This document shows positions 60,020 to 64,000 of a stretch of DNA of 64,000 bases, one piece after another; position 1 is the first letter of the stretch; each line of letters starts with the position of its first letter. The notes under the pieces are model-generated. The model did no database searches, had not been told where the DNA came from, and saw nothing but the letters and a program-made list of their open reading frames with translations. Origin of the DNA: Variovorax sp. 679 (GTDB lineage Bacteria > Pseudomonadota > Gammaproteobacteria > Burkholderiales > Burkholderiaceae_C). The DNA lies in assembly GCF_003952185.1 (NCBI RefSeq), contig NZ_RXFS01000021.1:1-64000 (forward strand), in the 5' to 3' direction. Made by a program: the position numbers and the translations under genes.

Positions 60020-61465
60020 TCAGAGCAAGGGTGAAAACAGGCGCGCAATCGCATCGCCGAGACGGCGCCAGAAACCCTGGCGCCGGTTGGCGCGCACCGC
60101 GCCGGAGCTGTGCAGGTCGGTTTCGAACTGCGCCGCCAGCGGCCGGGACAGTTCGGGACCATAGACCACCGCGCACACCTCGAAGTTGAGCCGGAAGCTG
60201 CGGTTGTCGAAATTGGCGGTGCCGATCATCGCGCAATGGTCGTCGACCACCAAGGTCTTGGAGTGCAGCATGCGCGCCTTGTACTCCCACACCTTCACGC
60301 CGGCGGCGATCAGCTCGTCGAAGTACGAGCGCGCGGCGGCGCTCACGATGGCCGAGTCGCTGCGGCGCGGCACCAGCAGGCGCACGTCGACACCACGCAG
60401 CGCAGCGCTCGTCAGCGCCATCAGCGCGGGCTCGCCGGGCACGAAGTACGGCGTGGTGAGCCAGGCGCGGTGCGTGGCCGAGTGGATGGCCTCGACGTGC
60501 ATGCGGTGGATGGCTTCCATCGCGTTGTCGGGGCCGCTGGTGACGATCTGCACCGGAATGTCGCCGGCCTCGAGCTGCGGCAGCATGGCGTTCAAAGCAT
60601 TGTCCAGATCGCGCGGGTTCTCGCCGGTGGCGTAGGCCCAGTCCTCGAGGAAGGTGGTCTGCAGCCAGCGCACCGCACTGCCCTCGATTCGCAGGTGCAC
60701 GTCGTGATAAGCGTCGGGGTTGGTGCGCTTGTCTTCCTCGTCGGTGATGTTCACGCCGCCCGTGAAGCCGACGCGGCCGTCGCACACCACGATCTTGCGG
60801 TGGGTGCGGTAGTTGGTCACCGGGCGCAGGCGGCGGCCGATCTTCGTGTCATGGAACAGCGCCACCTTGATGCCCGCTTCGAGCATCGGCGCCATGAACT
60901 TGCGGCCGATGCGCTTGGAGCCCAGCGCGTCGATCAGCAGACGCACGGTGACGCCCTGCTTCGCCCGCTCGATCAGCAGGTCACGCAGCGCGGTGCCGAT
61001 CCTGTCGGGCTCGAAGATGTAGTACTCGAGGTGGATGTGGTTTTGCGCGGCGCGCACCGCCTCGAAGATCGCATCGAAGGTGCGTGCGCCGCCCGAGAGC
61101 AGTTCGACGTCGACTGCGCTCGACACCGGCAGGCCGCAGGTCGCTGTGCCCAGCCTGGCCATCTGTTGCAGCGCCGGCGGCGCGTTCTGCGCCGCATCGC
61201 GCAGTCGCGCCACGTCAGCCTGTGCGGAGGCTCCGGCGCGGCTGCGCAGGCGCTTGAGCCGCTGCTTCTTCAGGCGCTGCGGCCCGAGGAAGTAATAGAC
61301 GACGAAGCCCGCGAACGGCAGAAGCGCCAGCGAGAGGATCCAGCTCATCGTCGACACCGGCGCGCGCTTCTGCATCACGATCCAGACAGACAACACCGCG
61401 ATGTAGCCGCTCCACGCGAGGGAGAGGCCGGTTTTCCATTCGTGGCTGAGTTCGGGAAGGATCAA
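60020..61465 (-). CDS. cls: Cardiolipin synthase
   Basis: Membrane phospholipase D-family enzyme condensing two phosphatidylglycerols to cardiolipin. Two membrane segments (SLAWSGYIAVLSVWIVM, STMSWILSLALLPFAGFVVYYFLGP) precede two HKD motifs: HRKIVVCDGRVGFTGG and HSKTLVVDDHCAMIGTANFD. The start is taken as TTG 61465, giving 481 residues, close to ClsA (486). The longest frame begins at ATG 61576 but runs back through the clpA terminator and adds an unrelated Pro-rich segment, so it is rejected. No clear ribosome-binding site precedes 61465, so the start is uncertain. Confidence 0.9.
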   Translation of the reverse strand: MILPELSHEWKTGLSLAWSGYIAVLSVWIVMQKRAPVSTMSWILSLALLPFAGFVVYYFLGPQRLKKQRLKRLRSRAGASAQADVARLRDAAQNAPPALQQMARLGTATCGLPVSSAVDVELLSGGARTFDAIFEAVRAAQNHIHLEYYIFEPDRIGTALRDLLIERAKQGVTVRLLIDALGSKRIGRKFMAPMLEAGIKVALFHDTKIGRRLRPVTNYRTHRKIVVCDGRVGFTGGVNITDEEDKRTNPDAYHDVHLRIEGSAVRWLQTTFLEDWAYATGENPRDLDNALNAMLPQLEAGDIPVQIVTSGPDNAMEAIHRMHVEAIHSATHRAWLTTPYFVPGEPALMALTSAALRGVDVRLLVPRRSDSAIVSAAARSYFDELIAAGVKVWEYKARMLHSKTLVVDDHCAMIGTANFDNRSFRLNFEVCAVVYGPELSRPLAAQFETDLHSSGAVRANRRQGFWRRLGDAIARLFSPLL

Positions 61466-61516
61466 GGCTGCGGAACGGTTGAGGCGAAGTGGGATCGATA
61501 GCCGCCGACCAAAGAA

Positions 61517-61547
61517 AAAGGCCGGCAGCGTGATGCTACCGGCCTTT
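61517..61547 (-). terminator. Intrinsic terminator of clpA
   Basis: On the minus strand a 13-bp stem (AAAGGCCGGTAGC with GCTGCCGGCCTTT, one G-U pair) around a 5-nt loop is followed by TTCTTTGG. It lies about 45 nt after the clpA stop and upstream of cls, so it should separate the two transcripts. Confidence 0.85.
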
Positions 61548-61592
61548 GGAGGCGGTTCCGCAGCCTCATCGGCCACGGATTGCCCGGTTTCT

Positions 61593-63914
<2,322 letters not shown>

Positions 63915-64000
63915 GTGATTTCCTTTTGCCTTGCTGTAAATAAGTTCTCAGATGGGTTGGAGCTTGCGCAATTCAACTGGTTCATGCAACAGGTTCGCTG
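63915..64000 (-). other. Upstream region of clpA; no gene seen
   Basis: The last 86 bases carry the clpA ribosome-binding site (AAGGAAATCAC before the ATG) and AT-richer text (TTATTTACAGC) but no ORF of its own. A usual clpS gene could end just outside the window. Confidence 0.5.

Noticed and set aside
61466-61576. N-terminal extension of cls to ATG 61576
   Set aside because: The extension is translated from the clpA terminator hairpin and its flanks and has no membrane or catalytic feature.

Overview
The window is 64 kb of high-GC chromosome, almost fully coding, from a betaproteobacterium. Gene content points to the Comamonadaceae, most likely Variovorax or a close relative: an smc-zipA-ligA operon, a Bug-family binding protein, Aap amino-acid transport, a bcsABZC cellulose operon and clpA with no other subunit gene visible. 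The genus is inferred from gene content and style only. I see no tRNA or rRNA gene, CRISPR array, prophage or insertion sequence.

Layout. (1) 1-9986, + strand: cellulose operon bcsA (5' end cut off by the window), bcsB, bcsZ, bcsC. A convergent GGDEF-EAL protein follows, as expected for a c-di-GMP-controlled polymer. (2) 11.5-14.8 kb: an I78-type inhibitor lipoprotein, then HAD phosphatase, phosphoglucomutase and PPC-domain protein; the mutase interconverts glucose 6- and 1-phosphate, upstream of UDP-glucose. (3) 14.8-19.6 kb, - strand: general amino-acid transporter aapJ-aapQ-aapM without its ATPase, then a threonine/isoleucine-rich leader peptide with an intrinsic terminator, then hom (homoserine dehydrogenase). 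This looks like a thrL-type attenuator. (4) 19.8-28.1 kb: DoxX, peptide deformylase, a Tyr/Pro/Gly-rich lipoprotein and ligA-zipA-smc. (5) 28.2-30.6 kb: a lipoprotein, an orphan ParA-like ATPase and a GYF-domain membrane protein.

(6) 30.6-40.1 kb, - strand: a tightly coupled ten-gene operon related to aryl-polyene/xanthomonadin-type fatty-acid clusters. It encodes an acyl carrier protein, a COG4648 membrane protein, an acyl-AMP ligase fused to a hotdog dehydratase, an LpxL-like acyltransferase, a LolA-like carrier, an MMPL exporter, a polysaccharide deacetylase, a methyltransferase, a second dehydratase and FabG. No ketosynthase is present in the window, so chain elongation must use enzymes encoded elsewhere.

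(7) 40.2-43.4 kb: a HerA/DUF853 ATPase, an ECF sigma factor with an NrsF-type anti-sigma factor, and a Cys-rich lipoprotein. (8) 43.5-54.5 kb, + strand: a pyrimidine-scavenging island. Urc1 (GTP cyclohydrolase II-like), Urc4 (DUF1688) and Upp make up the URC uracil-catabolic set. A BMP-type ABC importer with a lipoprotein nucleosidase, a small secreted orphan and a CodA-type cytosine deaminase follow. Together they could cleave nucleosides outside the membrane, import bases, convert cytosine to uracil and uracil to UMP, and degrade UMP. (9) 54.5-64 kb: an alpha/beta hydrolase, a sirtuin, a Bug binding protein, a DUF3574 lipoprotein, a hexapeptide acetyltransferase, sbcB, cls and clpA with a clear terminator.

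A roughly 90-bp element with two internal hairpins occurs twice, at 18.5 kb and inverted at 46.9 kb, and looks like a REP-type dispersed repeat.
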